Under the pieces are notes generated by a model, which saw only the letters and a program-made list of their open reading frames with translations, ran no database searches and was not told the DNA's origin. Made by a program: the position numbers and the translations under genes. Source: Oscillospiraceae bacterium (GTDB taxonomy: Bacteria; Bacillota; Clostridia; Oscillospirales; Ruminococcaceae). From it: a stretch of DNA of 64,000 nt. Numbering within the stretch: position 1 is the stretch's first letter; each line of letters opens with the position of its first letter. Of this stretch, positions 9,995 to 18,571 are shown piece by piece. The stretch is taken from assembly GCA_017466865.1 (NCBI GenBank), contig JAFTTI010000008.1:1-64000 (forward strand), written 5' to 3'.

Positions 9995-10121
9995 AGTAAC
10001 CACCTCGTAACAGTTGTACAAAATCAGTACATATTTATTGTATAATTTTAACAAAAGGTTTTAACCTTATTTTTTGAATTAAGAAGATTATACAATATTT
10101 TTTTAAGTTTTTCAAATTTTC

Positions 10122-10150
10122 TTGACAGAGGGAAAATTTATGCTTATATT
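10122..10150 (+). promoter_or_regulatory. Sigma-A promoter for the HPr-like gene
   Basis: TTGACA (10122-10127), a 17-nt spacer and TATATT (10145-10150) lie about 55 nt before a strong GGAGG ribosome site. This is a textbook vegetative promoter. Confidence 0.85.
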
Positions 10151-10207
10151 AAGGGTGTACCCAAGAGAAAATGAAAAAAGTAAATCAAACAATGGAGGTA
10201 GATTTAA

Positions 10208-10438
10208 ATGAAAAATGTAAAAGTAATGCTCGCAACAATCGATGATGTAAAGAATTTTGTAGGTTCAGTTATGAAAGCTGAATATGATGTAGACCTTAAC
10301 TCAGGCAGATATTCAATCGACGCTAAGTCAATTATGGGTATTTTTAGCCTTGACCTTTCAAAGCCTATTGAACTTGTTGCTCACACAGATGATGCAACAG
10401 CACTTTTCGCTGATATCAAGCAGTTTATCGTTGAATAA
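10208..10438 (+). CDS. HPr-like protein lacking the phosphorylatable histidine
   Basis: The 76-residue protein has the HPr length, and its second half matches the fold: AKSIMGIFSLDL corresponds to the HPr regulatory-serine segment (Ser46 region), here Ser near residue 41. In true HPr the active-site histidine lies in a GLHARPA-type motif near residue 15. That stretch here reads ATIDDVKNFVG with no histidine, so phosphate transfer in the PTS is not possible by the normal route. This recalls Bacillus Crh, which also lacks His15 but keeps the regulatory Ser. A role as a regulatory HPr homologue is inferred. It is a single-gene unit with its own promoter and terminator, so it is probably highly expressed. 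Confidence 0.8.
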   Translation: MKNVKVMLATIDDVKNFVGSVMKAEYDVDLNSGRYSIDAKSIMGIFSLDLSKPIELVAHTDDATALFADIKQFIVE

Positions 10439-10460
10439 TTTTTGATTGGGTAAAATTTTG

Positions 10461-10489
10461 CGCTCTCGCATTTCGCGGGAGCGTTTTTT
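10461..10489 (+). terminator. Intrinsic terminator after the HPr-like gene
   Basis: A 9-bp GC-rich stem (CGCTCTCGC pairing with GCGGGAGCG, one G-U) is followed by six T residues. Confidence 0.93.
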
Positions 10490-10550
10490 GTTTTATATTA
10501 CCTTTTTAAAGCATAACATTTAATACTGATATATTTGGAGGAAAAAGAAT

Positions 10551-11684
10551 ATGATAAAAAAAGTATTCGCAGTATTGATTGTTTTTGCAATTTTTCTTTT
10601 CAGAACAAATCTTATTTTATATGCAACCGAAGAAAAAATTTCTTCGGAAATACTTATCGATGGAAACACAGGTCAGGTTTTATATGAAAATAACTCCGAC
10701 AAACCTGTTCATATCGGAAGTCTTAATAAACTTATGACACTTCTGATTATTGCAGAATATATAGAATCAGGTAAATTATCTGTAAATGATGAACTTACAG
10801 CAGGGAACAATGCCTTTAATGAAACAGGAGCAGTCATATGGCTAGAAACAGGCGAACGGATGTTGGTTTCAGATCTTTTAAAAGGAATCATAATAGGTAA
10901 TGCTAATGATGCTTGTATAGTTTTTGCTGAAGAAATATCAGGCTCTGAAAAAGATTTTGTAAAACTTATGAATAAAAGAGCAGATGAACTCGGTATGAAG
11001 AATACTGTATTCACTGATTGCAAAGGAACAGGCGAAGGAAAACAGTATTCAACAGCCTATGATGTTGCAATAATTACAAAAGAACTTATAAAGTATGATT
11101 TTCTCATCCCTTATATGACAACCTATATGGATGAATTAAGAAATGGTGCTACTCAACTTGTAAATACAAATACACTCGTCAGAACATACGATGGAATTCT
11201 TGGTGTTAAAGCAGGATATAGTGAAAAGTCAGGGTATTCTCTTTCTTCGGCAGCAAAAAGAGGAGATTCGGTATTTATAAGTGTTATTATAGGATATGAT
11301 GAAAAGGAAGATTGTATAAAAAAAGCCAAAAGTATTCTTGATAAAGGATTTTCTTCTTATGAAACAATAAGACCTGCCGTACCTAAAGAACTTATGAGTG
11401 GTGTAAAGGTGAAAAACGGTACAGCCGAAAACATACTTGTAAAGCCCGAGATTCTTTCTGAAACAATAATTCCGATAGGTTGTTCAGATGATATTGAATA
11501 CAAAATAATTTTACCCGAATGCATTGAAGCGCCTGTTTTTAAAAATCAGAAAATAGGCGAAATTACATACTATTTGTATGATGACGAAATATATCGAACC
11601 GATATAATAACTACCGATTCTGTTGAAAAAATGACATTTTTCAATGCGTTGTTAATTTTGCTAAAAAGCGCAATATCTTTTTAG
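10551..11684 (+). CDS. DacF-like serine D-Ala-D-Ala carboxypeptidase (S11), with altered active-site motifs
   Basis: The 377-residue protein has an N-terminal signal segment (about 1-25), an S11 penicillin-binding domain and a C-terminal PBP5-like beta domain from about 285. It ends in a hydrophobic/amphipathic tail (FFNALLILLKSAISF). The SxxK tetrad is present as SLNK (Ser57, Lys60). The second motif, normally SxN, reads N-A-N (117-119), and the third, normally KTG, reads K-A-G (220-222). Family members trim the terminal D-Ala of peptidoglycan stems, and many act during sporulation. Two changed motifs suggest reduced or altered activity, but SxxK is intact. The start has GGAGG 10 nt upstream. 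Confidence 0.85.
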   Translation: MIKKVFAVLIVFAIFLFRTNLILYATEEKISSEILIDGNTGQVLYENNSDKPVHIGSLNKLMTLLIIAEYIESGKLSVNDELTAGNNAFNETGAVIWLETGERMLVSDLLKGIIIGNANDACIVFAEEISGSEKDFVKLMNKRADELGMKNTVFTDCKGTGEGKQYSTAYDVAIITKELIKYDFLIPYMTTYMDELRNGATQLVNTNTLVRTYDGILGVKAGYSEKSGYSLSSAAKRGDSVFISVIIGYDEKEDCIKKAKSILDKGFSSYETIRPAVPKELMSGVKVKNGTAENILVKPEILSETIIPIGCSDDIEYKIILPECIEAPVFKNQKIGEITYYLYDDEIYRTDIITTDSVEKMTFFNALLILLKSAISF

Positions 11685-11723
11685 TTGTATTTCAACAAAA
11701 CTATCGGCTATTTCCAAAATATC

Positions 11724-11752
11724 TTGCAAAAATTTTGCTTATATAGTAAAAT
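11724..11752 (+). promoter_or_regulatory. Putative promoter of pgi
   Basis: TTGCAA, a 17-nt spacer and TAAAAT lie 34 nt before the start codon of the glucose-6-phosphate isomerase gene. The match to the sigma-A consensus is moderate. Confidence 0.55.
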
Positions 11753-11785
11753 GTATTTAGCATATTATTTTGGAGGCTAATTGTA

Positions 11786-13120
11786 ATGTTCGTAAAATTG
11801 AATTCAAATTATGTCAATGAATTTGTCAGTGAAGCTGAAATCAAGGCTATACAGCCAGAGGTTGAAGCTGCTGCAAAAACTCTTGAAAATAAAACAGGAG
11901 CAGGTAATGACTTTTTAGGATGGTATGATCTTCCTACTAATTACGATAAGGAAGAATTTGCCAGAATAAAGGCTGCTGCTGAAAGAATCAAGAAGAATTC
12001 TGATATTCTCATTGTTATTGGTATTGGTGGTTCATATCTTGGTGCGAGAGCAGCTATTGAGTTTCTCAAATCGCCTTTCTATAATTCTCTTAAGAAAGAT
12101 ACACCCGATATTTATTATGTGGGTAACAATATCAGCCCTACATATCTTAATGATATTCTTTCAATTTGTGAAGGAAAAGACATCTCTGTAAACGTTATTT
12201 CAAAGTCAGGAACAACAACAGAACCTGCACTTGCTTTCAGAGTTTTCAGGGATCTTGTTGAAAAGAAGTATGGTAAAGAAGGTGCTAAAGAACGCATCTT
12301 TGCTACTACAGATGCAAAGAAGGGAACACTTAAGGAACTTTCTGATAAGGAAGGATATGAAACTTTCGTTATCGCTGATGATGTAGGCGGAAGATTTTCA
12401 GTTCTCACAGCAGTAGGTCTTCTTCCAATAGCAGTTGCAGGTTGTGATATTGATGCTCTTATGGAAGGTGCTCAGATTGCACAGAAGGAACTTTCAGCTG
12501 ATTTTGAAAATAATGATTGTTTCAAGTATGCCGCATACAGAAATGTTCTTTACAGAAAGGGCAAGGCTCTTGAACTTCTCGTTACATACGATCCCAGCTT
12601 TACAATGATGACTGAATGGTTCAAACAGCTTTTCGGCGAAAGTGAAGGTAAGGACGGAAAGGGACTTTTCCCATCAAGCGTTACATTCTCAACTGATCTT
12701 CATTCACTTGGTCAGTATATTCAGGAAGGCGAAAGACTCTTCTTTGAAACAGTTCTTGATATCAAGACACCAAAGAAGGATTTCTTCCTTGAAAATGATG
12801 AAGCAAATCTTGACGGACTTAATTTCCTTACAAACCAGAATATGTCCGTTGTAAACCGCAGAGCTTTCCAAGCGACAGTTCTCGCTCATTCAGAGGGAGG
12901 AGTTCCTAACCTCGTTCTCGAACTCGATGACACAAATGAAAAATCTCTCGGTTATCTTATTTATTTCTTCGAAAAGGCTTGTGCAGTTTCAGGCTATGTT
13001 TTAGGAGTTAATCCTTTCAACCAGCCCGGTGTAGAAAGCTACAAGAAAAATATGTTCGCACTTCTCGGTAAACCCGGATACGAAGGCGACAAGGCTGCTC
13101 TCGAAGCAAAACTTAACTAA
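11786..13120 (+). CDS. pgi: Glucose-6-phosphate isomerase
   Basis: The 444-residue enzyme interconverts glucose-6-phosphate and fructose-6-phosphate in glycolysis. It shows the two SIS-type phosphosugar-binding segments of the family: [13 protein letters not shown] near residue 75, and [14 protein letters not shown] near 140. The catalytic Glu region around [23 protein letters not shown] and the C-terminal segment with [13 protein letters not shown] are also present. The length matches the short Firmicutes form rather than the 550-residue enterobacterial form. It is preceded by GGAGG and its own putative promoter and is transcribed as a single gene. Confidence 0.96.
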   Translation: MFVKLNSNYVNEFVSEAEIKAIQPEVEAAAKTLENKTGAGNDFLGWYDLPTNYDKEEFARIKAAAERIKKNSDILIVIGIGGSYLGARAAIEFLKSPFYNSLKKDTPDIYYVGNNISPTYLNDILSICEGKDISVNVISKSGTTTEPALAFRVFRDLVEKKYGKEGAKERIFATTDAKKGTLKELSDKEGYETFVIADDVGGRFSVLTAVGLLPIAVAGCDIDALMEGAQIAQKELSADFENNDCFKYAAYRNVLYRKGKALELLVTYDPSFTMMTEWFKQLFGESEGKDGKGLFPSSVTFSTDLHSLGQYIQEGERLFFETVLDIKTPKKDFFLENDEANLDGLNFLTNQNMSVVNRRAFQATVLAHSEGGVPNLVLELDDTNEKSLGYLIYFFEKACAVSGYVLGVNPFNQPGVESYKKNMFALLGKPGYEGDKAALEAKLN

Positions 13121-13198
13121 ATTTAATTATTGTCCACAAATGCGGATTCTGCATTTGAAATATATTGCCGTTAATTCGGCGGAATGGAGTGTTATTCT

Positions 13199-13606
13199 AT
13201 GGTAAAGATTATCACAGGAAAAAAAGGTTCTGGAAAAACAAAAGTTCTCATTGACATGATTAACGAAGCCGCTAAATCAACAAGCGGAAATATAGTATGT
13301 ATTGAAAAAGGTCTTAAACTTACATACGACATCAATCATAGTGTAAGACTTACAGACATGGAAGATTACAACCTTGAAGGTATTGATATGTTCTATGGTT
13401 TTGTAAACGGAATGATTGCAGGAAACTTCGATATCAAGGAAATCTATGTTGATGGTATTCTTAAGGTAGTAGGCAGAGATTATGCTGAACTCGGTATTCT
13501 TTTCGATAAGCTCGATAAGATTACAGGAGATGACATCAAGTGTATCATTACAGTTTCAGCTGATGACGATGAGCTTCCTGACAGTGTAATGAAATATAAA
13601 ATGTAA
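13199..13606 (+). CDS. Small P-loop NTPase of unknown function
   Basis: The 135-residue protein begins MVKIITGKKGSGKTKVL, a clear Walker A (GKKGSGKT) right at the N-terminus, with a possible Walker B strand KEIYVDGIL near residue 85. Nothing else is recognisable. The fold is probably a compact ASCE-type ATPase domain. The ATG at 13199 is preferred over the ATG at 13184 because GGAG lies 9 nt before it. A perfect terminator follows. It sits between pgi and the yceD-rpmF unit without operon linkage, so context does not suggest a role. Confidence 0.7.
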   Translation: MVKIITGKKGSGKTKVLIDMINEAAKSTSGNIVCIEKGLKLTYDINHSVRLTDMEDYNLEGIDMFYGFVNGMIAGNFDIKEIYVDGILKVVGRDYAELGILFDKLDKITGDDIKCIITVSADDDELPDSVMKYKM

Positions 13607-13620
13607 TTTAATTTAATCAA

Positions 13621-13660
13621 AAATATATGGCGCAAAGTAGTTTGCGTCATATATTTTGTT
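13621..13660 (+). terminator. Intrinsic terminator after the small P-loop gene
   Basis: A near-perfect 16-bp stem (AAATATATGGCGCAAA with its complement, one G-U) with a GTAG loop is followed by TTTTGTTTT. Confidence 0.8.
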
Positions 13661-13688
13661 TTATTAAACAAAAAATTGGCTAAAACTA

Positions 13689-13717
13689 TTGACAATGGGA
13701 AAAATAACTATTATAAT
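13689..13717 (+). promoter_or_regulatory. Sigma-A promoter of yceD-rpmF
   Basis: TTGACA, a 17-nt spacer and TATAAT form a consensus promoter 31 nt before the yceD-like start. It probably drives both yceD-like and rpmF. Confidence 0.88.
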
Positions 13718-13748
13718 ATAATTTGTGATATTCGAGAGGTGTCTTTAA

Positions 13749-14198
13749 ATGATATTGGATTTAAGGCGTATTTTTGAAATTCCGGGCGAAAAACAGGAGT
13801 TTGATTATGAAATTGCTGTTGAGAACGCTGCTGATTACAAGAATATTGATTTGGCTTTGCCTGTTTCGGTTAAAGGCGTTATCAAGAATAAATCCGGAGT
13901 AATCAGTCTTGATTATAAGGCAGATTACAGGCTTCTTCACAAATGTGACAGATGTCTGGTTGAGTTCGAACGCGATTATTCTGTGTCAACAGATGCAATA
14001 GTTGTAAAGTCGCTTTCTTCTGAAGATAACGATGATTATATCGTTGTCGGAGGGAATGAGCTTAATCTTGACGAGCATATTTTATCCGATTTGATTCTGC
14101 ATTTTCCGTCAAAAGTGCTTTGCAAAGAGGATTGTTTAGGTTTGTGCCAGTTTTGTGGGGCGGATTTAAACGAATCGGTATGCGATTGTCAGAAATGA
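13749..14198 (+). CDS. YceD/DUF177 family protein
   Basis: The 149-residue protein carries the DUF177 pattern: an N-terminal beta-rich half, a central CDRCLVEF pair of cysteines near residue 77, and a C-terminal cysteine cluster (CKEDCLGLCQFCGADLN) that could bind zinc. YceD homologues lie directly upstream of rpmF in most bacteria and have been linked to 23S rRNA accumulation and ribosome assembly. Here it precedes rpmF by 48 nt under a consensus promoter. The family assignment is strong; the biochemical role is only partly known. Confidence 0.9.
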   Translation: MILDLRRIFEIPGEKQEFDYEIAVENAADYKNIDLALPVSVKGVIKNKSGVISLDYKADYRLLHKCDRCLVEFERDYSVSTDAIVVKSLSSEDNDDYIVVGGNELNLDEHILSDLILHFPSKVLCKEDCLGLCQFCGADLNESVCDCQK

Positions 14199-14246
14199 AG
14201 TCAATAATTTAATTTTTTATAGATATTAAGGGGAGGTGCTTTAAAG

Positions 14247-14429
14247 ATGGCAGTACCAAAGAGAAAAGTATCCAAAGCAAGACGTGATAAGAGAAGATCA
14301 GCTGTTTGGAAGTTAGAAACACCTGCATTCAGCAGATGCACAAATTGCGGAGCTCTTATAACACCACATAGAGTTTGCAAGAACTGTGGTTTCTATAAGG
14401 GTGTAGAAGTAATCAAAAAGGAAGCGTAA
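14247..14429 (+). CDS. rpmF: 50S ribosomal protein L32
   Basis: The 60-residue protein begins MAVPKRKVSKARRDKRRS, the standard bL32 N-terminus. It contains the zinc-binding CTNCG...CKNCG pairs (residues about 32-50), so it is the zinc-containing C+ form. GGGGAGG lies 10 nt before the ATG, and a strong terminator follows 10 nt after the stop. Confidence 0.98.
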   Translation: MAVPKRKVSKARRDKRRSAVWKLETPAFSRCTNCGALITPHRVCKNCGFYKGVEVIKKEA

Positions 14430-14438
14430 GACTTCTTT

Positions 14439-14473
14439 ACAGAGAAGGAGTGTAAGCTCCTTCTCTGTTTTTC
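14439..14473 (+). terminator. Intrinsic terminator after rpmF
   Basis: A perfect 12-bp stem (ACAGAGAAGGAG with its complement) with a 6-nt loop is followed by TTTTT. Confidence 0.93.
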
Positions 14474-14492
14474 TATGTAAGGAGGGATTACT

Positions 14493-15824
14493 ATGGCATT
14501 ACCTGTTGCAGCAATTGTTGGTAGACCTAATGTTGGTAAATCGACTTTATTCAATAAACTTATCGGTCAGCGACTTTCAATTGTAAAAGATACTCCGGGT
14601 GTTACAAGAGACCGTATCTACGCTAAATGTGAATGGTGCTCCAAAGAGTTTATGCTTGTAGACACAGGTGGTATTGAGCCTGAAACTGATGATATAATTC
14701 TTTCTCAGATGAAAAGACAAGCTGAACTTGCTATACAGAAAGCCGATGTTATTATATTTGTTACAGATTTGCGTAGCGGAGTTACTGCGAGTGACGCTGA
14801 AGTTGCTTCGATGCTTCGTAAAAGCGGTAAACCTATTGTTTTGTGTGTAAATAAGTGCGATAGTGTAGGCGAACCGCCTATCGAAATTTATGATTTCTAC
14901 ACTCTCGGGGTAGGAGATCCTATTGCAGTTTCATCTGTTCACGGTCACGGAACAGGCGACCTTTTAGATGAAGTTTTTGCGAAATTTCCCGAAAATGCGG
15001 GAAAAGATGATTATAGCGATGAATACATCAAAGTTGCCGTTATTGGTAAACCTAATGTAGGAAAGTCATCACTCATAAATCGCATTGCAGGAGAAGAACG
15101 AGCAATAGTTTCTGATATTGCAGGAACAACCCGTGATGCAACGGATACAATCGTTGAATATGGGGAAGATAAATTTGTATTCATAGATACAGCAGGTATC
15201 AGAAAAAAATCAAAAGTTCTTGAAGAAATTGAAAAATACAGCGTTCTTCGTGCTTATATGGCTGTTGATAGAGCAGATGTATGTGTTATTGTTATTGACG
15301 CTGAAGTTGGCTTTACTGAACAGGACAGTAAAGTTGCAGGATATGCTCATGAACAGGGAAAAGGCTGTATTGTTGCGGTAAATAAATGGGATATTATAGA
15401 TAAAGACAGTTCTACTATGGATAAATATCGTAAAGAACTTGAAGAAAAATTCAGTTTTATGTCTTATGTTCCATTTGCATTTATTTCAGCAAAAACAGGT
15501 CAGAGAGTTGAAAAACTCTATGAACTTATAAAATATGTAAACGAACAGAACTCTATGAGATTATCAACAGGTACACTCAACGATGTTCTTGCTTACGCAA
15601 CATCACGCGTTCAGCCTCCTTCAGATAAGGGTAAAAGGCTTAAAATTTACTATATGACGCAGCCTTCTACAAAACCGCCTACATTTGTAACATTTGTAAA
15701 CAAGGCGGAACTTTTTCATTTTTCTTATCAGAGATATCTCGAAAATCAGATAAGACAGACATTTGGTCTTGAAGGTACTCCTGTAAGATTTATTGTAAGA
15801 GAACGCGGAGAAAACGATAAATAA
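14493..15824 (+). CDS. der: Ribosome biogenesis GTPase Der (EngA)
   Basis: The 443-residue protein has the diagnostic two tandem GTPase domains. The first P-loop is GRPNVGKST near residue 10, with DTPGVTRD, DTGG and NKCD motifs. The second P-loop is GKPNVGKSS near 185, with DIAGTTRDAT, DTAG and NKWD. A C-terminal KH-like domain ends in FVNKAELFHFSYQRYLENQ. Der assists late 50S subunit assembly. It starts an operon-like run with plsY (11 nt gap) and gpsA (1 nt gap), an order seen in many Firmicutes. Confidence 0.97.
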   Translation: MALPVAAIVGRPNVGKSTLFNKLIGQRLSIVKDTPGVTRDRIYAKCEWCSKEFMLVDTGGIEPETDDIILSQMKRQAELAIQKADVIIFVTDLRSGVTASDAEVASMLRKSGKPIVLCVNKCDSVGEPPIEIYDFYTLGVGDPIAVSSVHGHGTGDLLDEVFAKFPENAGKDDYSDEYIKVAVIGKPNVGKSSLINRIAGEERAIVSDIAGTTRDATDTIVEYGEDKFVFIDTAGIRKKSKVLEEIEKYSVLRAYMAVDRADVCVIVIDAEVGFTEQDSKVAGYAHEQGKGCIVAVNKWDIIDKDSSTMDKYRKELEEKFSFMSYVPFAFISAKTGQRVEKLYELIKYVNEQNSMRLSTGTLNDVLAYATSRVQPPSDKGKRLKIYYMTQPSTKPPTFVTFVNKAELFHFSYQRYLENQIRQTFGLEGTPVRFIVRERGENDK

Positions 15825-15835
15825 GGAGCATTTCT

Positions 15836-16555
15836 ATGATTGATAATATTTCTAGTTTTTCTATCGCACTTGTTATAACAGCGGTTATTGCTTACCTTCT
15901 CGGAAGCCTTAACTTTGCTATTATTATATGCAGATTGTGGAAGAAGACAGACATCCGAACAGTAGGAAGTAAAAACGCAGGTTTTACAAACACACTCCGT
16001 GTTTTCGGGAAAGGACCTGCTATTCTCACTATGATAGGCGACCTTTCAAAAGGCGTTGTTGCTGTTATAATAGGGATAACTATTTTCAGACTTTTCAATA
16101 CAGGTCTTGTTGTTCCTGATCATTTAAGAGATGTTGTTACAGAAGAATATTCGACAGTATTTGTTGGGTATGTAGCAGGTATCTTTGCAATTATCGGACA
16201 TATTTTCCCTGTATATTACGGTTTTAAGGGTGGAAAGGGAATTCTTGTTTCTTGTTCAATCCTTCTTGTTATAGACCCGATAACATTCTGTATTGAAATT
16301 CCTTTCTTTATTCTTATTGTAATCATAACAAGATATGTTTCTGTTGCATCCATCTCAGCAGCAGTTTTGTATCCAATAACAACATTTGTTACTCAGACAC
16401 TCAGTGGAAAGTATCCTTATGTGTGGCTTAATGTTGCATTAGTTTGTGTTACAAGCGTAATACTTATTTATATGCATAAGGAAAATATCAAGCGACTCAG
16501 AGCAGGAACCGAAAATAAATTCGGTAAAAAGAAAAAGCCCAAGGAGGAAACTTGA
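15836..16555 (+). CDS. plsY: Acyl-phosphate:glycerol-3-phosphate acyltransferase PlsY
   Basis: The 239-residue polytopic membrane protein shows the three PlsY motifs: YLLGSLNFAIIICR near the first span, RTVGSKNAGFTNTLRVFGK near residue 40, and GHIFPVYYGFKGGKG near 120. It transfers the acyl chain from acyl-phosphate to glycerol-3-phosphate, the first step of phospholipid synthesis. Downstream gpsA makes the glycerol-3-phosphate substrate and its ATG lies 1 nt after this stop, so the pair forms a metabolic unit. A charged C-terminal tail (KFGKKKKPKEET) is cytoplasmic. Confidence 0.96.
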   Translation: MIDNISSFSIALVITAVIAYLLGSLNFAIIICRLWKKTDIRTVGSKNAGFTNTLRVFGKGPAILTMIGDLSKGVVAVIIGITIFRLFNTGLVVPDHLRDVVTEEYSTVFVGYVAGIFAIIGHIFPVYYGFKGGKGILVSCSILLVIDPITFCIEIPFFILIVIITRYVSVASISAAVLYPITTFVTQTLSGKYPYVWLNVALVCVTSVILIYMHKENIKRLRAGTENKFGKKKKPKEET

Positions 16556-16556
16556 T

Positions 16557-17558
16557 ATGGCCAAAATTGCTGTTCTCGGTTCAGGTGGATTTGGATTGAG
16601 CCTTGCTGTTATGACAGACGCTCATGATCACAATGTTATAGTGTGGTCAGCGTTTGCTGATGAAATTGAAATGCTTAAAAGGGAAAGAGAGCATAAAGCA
16701 CTTCTTCCTGGTGTAAAAATTCGTCAAAGCATAAATCTTGTTACAGATATATCAGAAATAAAAGATTGTGATATTGTTATTTTTGCAATACCATCATCTT
16801 TTGTCAGGAAAATTGCAGTAATGGCTGCACCTTTTATAAAAAAGGGTGCGGTTGTTGTAAACGCAGGTAAAGGTCTTGAAGACGATACATTCAAGCGTTT
16901 ATCAGTAGTTCTTTCAGAGGAAATCCCAAATAATAAGATAGTATCTATATCAGGACCATCCCACGCAGAAGAAGTTGCTCTTGGCTACCCAACAACAGTA
17001 ACGGTAGCATCTCTCGACAGAGACGCTATGTATTATATTCAGGATGAACTTTCAAACGAGTCATTCAGAATATACGCTTGTGATGATATCATAGGAGTTG
17101 AAATGGGCGGTGCCATGAAGAATATTATCGCTCTTTGCGCAGGAATATGTGATGGCATGGGATACGGCGATAATACCAAAGCCGCTCTTATGACAAGAGG
17201 AATGACAGAAATCGCAAGACTTGGTGTAAAACTTGGTGGAAGACCTGAAACTTTTTCAGGACTTTCAGGAATGGGCGACCTTATTGTTACCTGCACAAGT
17301 ATGCATAGCCGTAATCGTCGCGCAGGAATGCTTATAGGTCAGGGTGTTGATCCTGCTGAAGCGGTTGCAAAGGTAGGAACTGTTGAAGGTTATGTTTGTG
17401 CTAAAATAGTATGGAAACTCGCTAAAGAAGTGGGAGTTTCAATGCCTATAACAGAAAAACTTTACGATGTTTTTGTCGAAAACAAGAGCATAAAACAGGC
17501 ACTTTCAGAACTCATGAAACGACCTACTTGCCATGAAACTGAATTTAGTTGGTTTTAA
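16557..17558 (+). CDS. gpsA: NAD(P)H-dependent glycerol-3-phosphate dehydrogenase
   Basis: The 333-residue enzyme reduces dihydroxyacetone phosphate to sn-glycerol-3-phosphate. It has the N-terminal Rossmann fingerprint (VLGSGGFGLSLAV; the last Gly/Ala positions differ slightly from GAGxWGTALA), the SGPSHAEEV motif near residue 138, and the catalytic Lys region GGAMKNIIALCAGICDGMGYGDN near 190. The length is typical. A terminator follows. It is the last gene of the der-plsY-gpsA run. Confidence 0.96.
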   Translation: MAKIAVLGSGGFGLSLAVMTDAHDHNVIVWSAFADEIEMLKREREHKALLPGVKIRQSINLVTDISEIKDCDIVIFAIPSSFVRKIAVMAAPFIKKGAVVVNAGKGLEDDTFKRLSVVLSEEIPNNKIVSISGPSHAEEVALGYPTTVTVASLDRDAMYYIQDELSNESFRIYACDDIIGVEMGGAMKNIIALCAGICDGMGYGDNTKAALMTRGMTEIARLGVKLGGRPETFSGLSGMGDLIVTCTSMHSRNRRAGMLIGQGVDPAEAVAKVGTVEGYVCAKIVWKLAKEVGVSMPITEKLYDVFVENKSIKQALSELMKRPTCHETEFSWF

Positions 17559-17580
17559 TTCGTTATAATTATAAAACAAA

Positions 17581-17617
17581 AATCCAGAGAAGTTTTTATT
17601 TCTTCTCTGGATTTTTT
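17581..17617 (+). terminator. Intrinsic terminator between gpsA and spoIIIAA
   Basis: A perfect 12-bp stem (AATCCAGAGAAG with its complement) with a 9-nt loop is followed by TTTTT. It isolates the spoIIIA operon from the upstream lipid genes. Confidence 0.93.
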
Positions 17618-17695
17618 ATTATTTTATGGATTTTTAATCTTTTGTTCTATAACAACGCTCGTCCTCATATATTTCTAAAAAGGAGAGTGAAAATT

Positions 17696-18571
17696 ATGAG
17701 AACAACCAAAATAAAGGACATTATATTCTATTTCGGTGAGAATGTAAGAAAAATTCTTTATCCCTATGAAATGTGTGAAAATATAACAGAAATCAGACTT
17801 AGGACAGGCAGAAATATCGCTCTCAGAATAGGCTCTGAAAATATTTTAATTGGAGGTTATATCGTTTCAAAAGAAGATGTTGAATATAGTTTCAAGGCCA
17901 TCTGTAATTATTCTGTATATAGTTACTCAAGAGAACTTTCGGAAGGTTTTATTACATTAAATGGCGGACACAGAGTAGGTATATGCGGAACGGCAGTTAC
18001 AGAAAATGGAAAAGTGAATAACTTGAATTATATTTCGGGTCTGAATTTCAGAATTGCCAATGAACGCAAAGGCGTTGCTGATAAGATTATGACCGATATT
18101 TTCAGCAAAGAAAAATGCGGAATTATAATAGCGGGGGCACCGCTTTGTGGAAAAACAACAGTTTTAAGGGATTTATGCAGACAATTAGGAAATAAATACA
18201 AAGTTTCTCTTATAGATGAAAGAGGAGAGATAGCATCGGTTTATAAAGGCGTTCCGCAGAATGAAATCGGAGATTTTACAGATGTTTTTGATGGCTATCC
18301 AAAATCAGAAGGTATACTTATAGCTATAAGAACTATGTCGCCTGATTACATATTTGTTGATGAAATAGGAACAGATGGAGATTATAACGCTATTTTTCAT
18401 TCCGTTTCTTGTGGAGCAGAGATTATAGCAACTGCACATGCTTCATCGGTAACATCTTTGAAACAGAGAGAAAATATCAATAAACTTCTTAAAACAGGCG
18501 TTTTCAGATATATTGTTTTTCTTGAATCCGTATTCGGAAAAATAATCATCAAGGAGGTTTCGGATGTTTAA
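17696..18571 (+). CDS. spoIIIAA: Stage III sporulation protein AA (ATPase)
   Basis: The 291-residue protein is the cytoplasmic ATPase of the SpoIIIA-SpoIIQ channel between mother cell and forespore. Walker A is AGAPLCGKTT near residue 145, and Walker B is YIFVDEIGTDGD near 220. The N-terminal region has SELSEGFITLNGGHRVGICG-like family sequence. The ATG at 17696 is chosen because AAGGAG lies 11 nt upstream; a longer reading frame would overlap gpsA. It opens an eight-gene operon with all gaps 13 nt or less. It overlaps spoIIIAB by 8 nt. Sigma-E control is expected from the family; I could not define a convincing sigma-E box. Confidence 0.95.
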   Translation: MRTTKIKDIIFYFGENVRKILYPYEMCENITEIRLRTGRNIALRIGSENILIGGYIVSKEDVEYSFKAICNYSVYSYSRELSEGFITLNGGHRVGICGTAVTENGKVNNLNYISGLNFRIANERKGVADKIMTDIFSKEKCGIIIAGAPLCGKTTVLRDLCRQLGNKYKVSLIDERGEIASVYKGVPQNEIGDFTDVFDGYPKSEGILIAIRTMSPDYIFVDEIGTDGDYNAIFHSVSCGAEIIATAHASSVTSLKQRENINKLLKTGVFRYIVFLESVFGKIIIKEVSDV

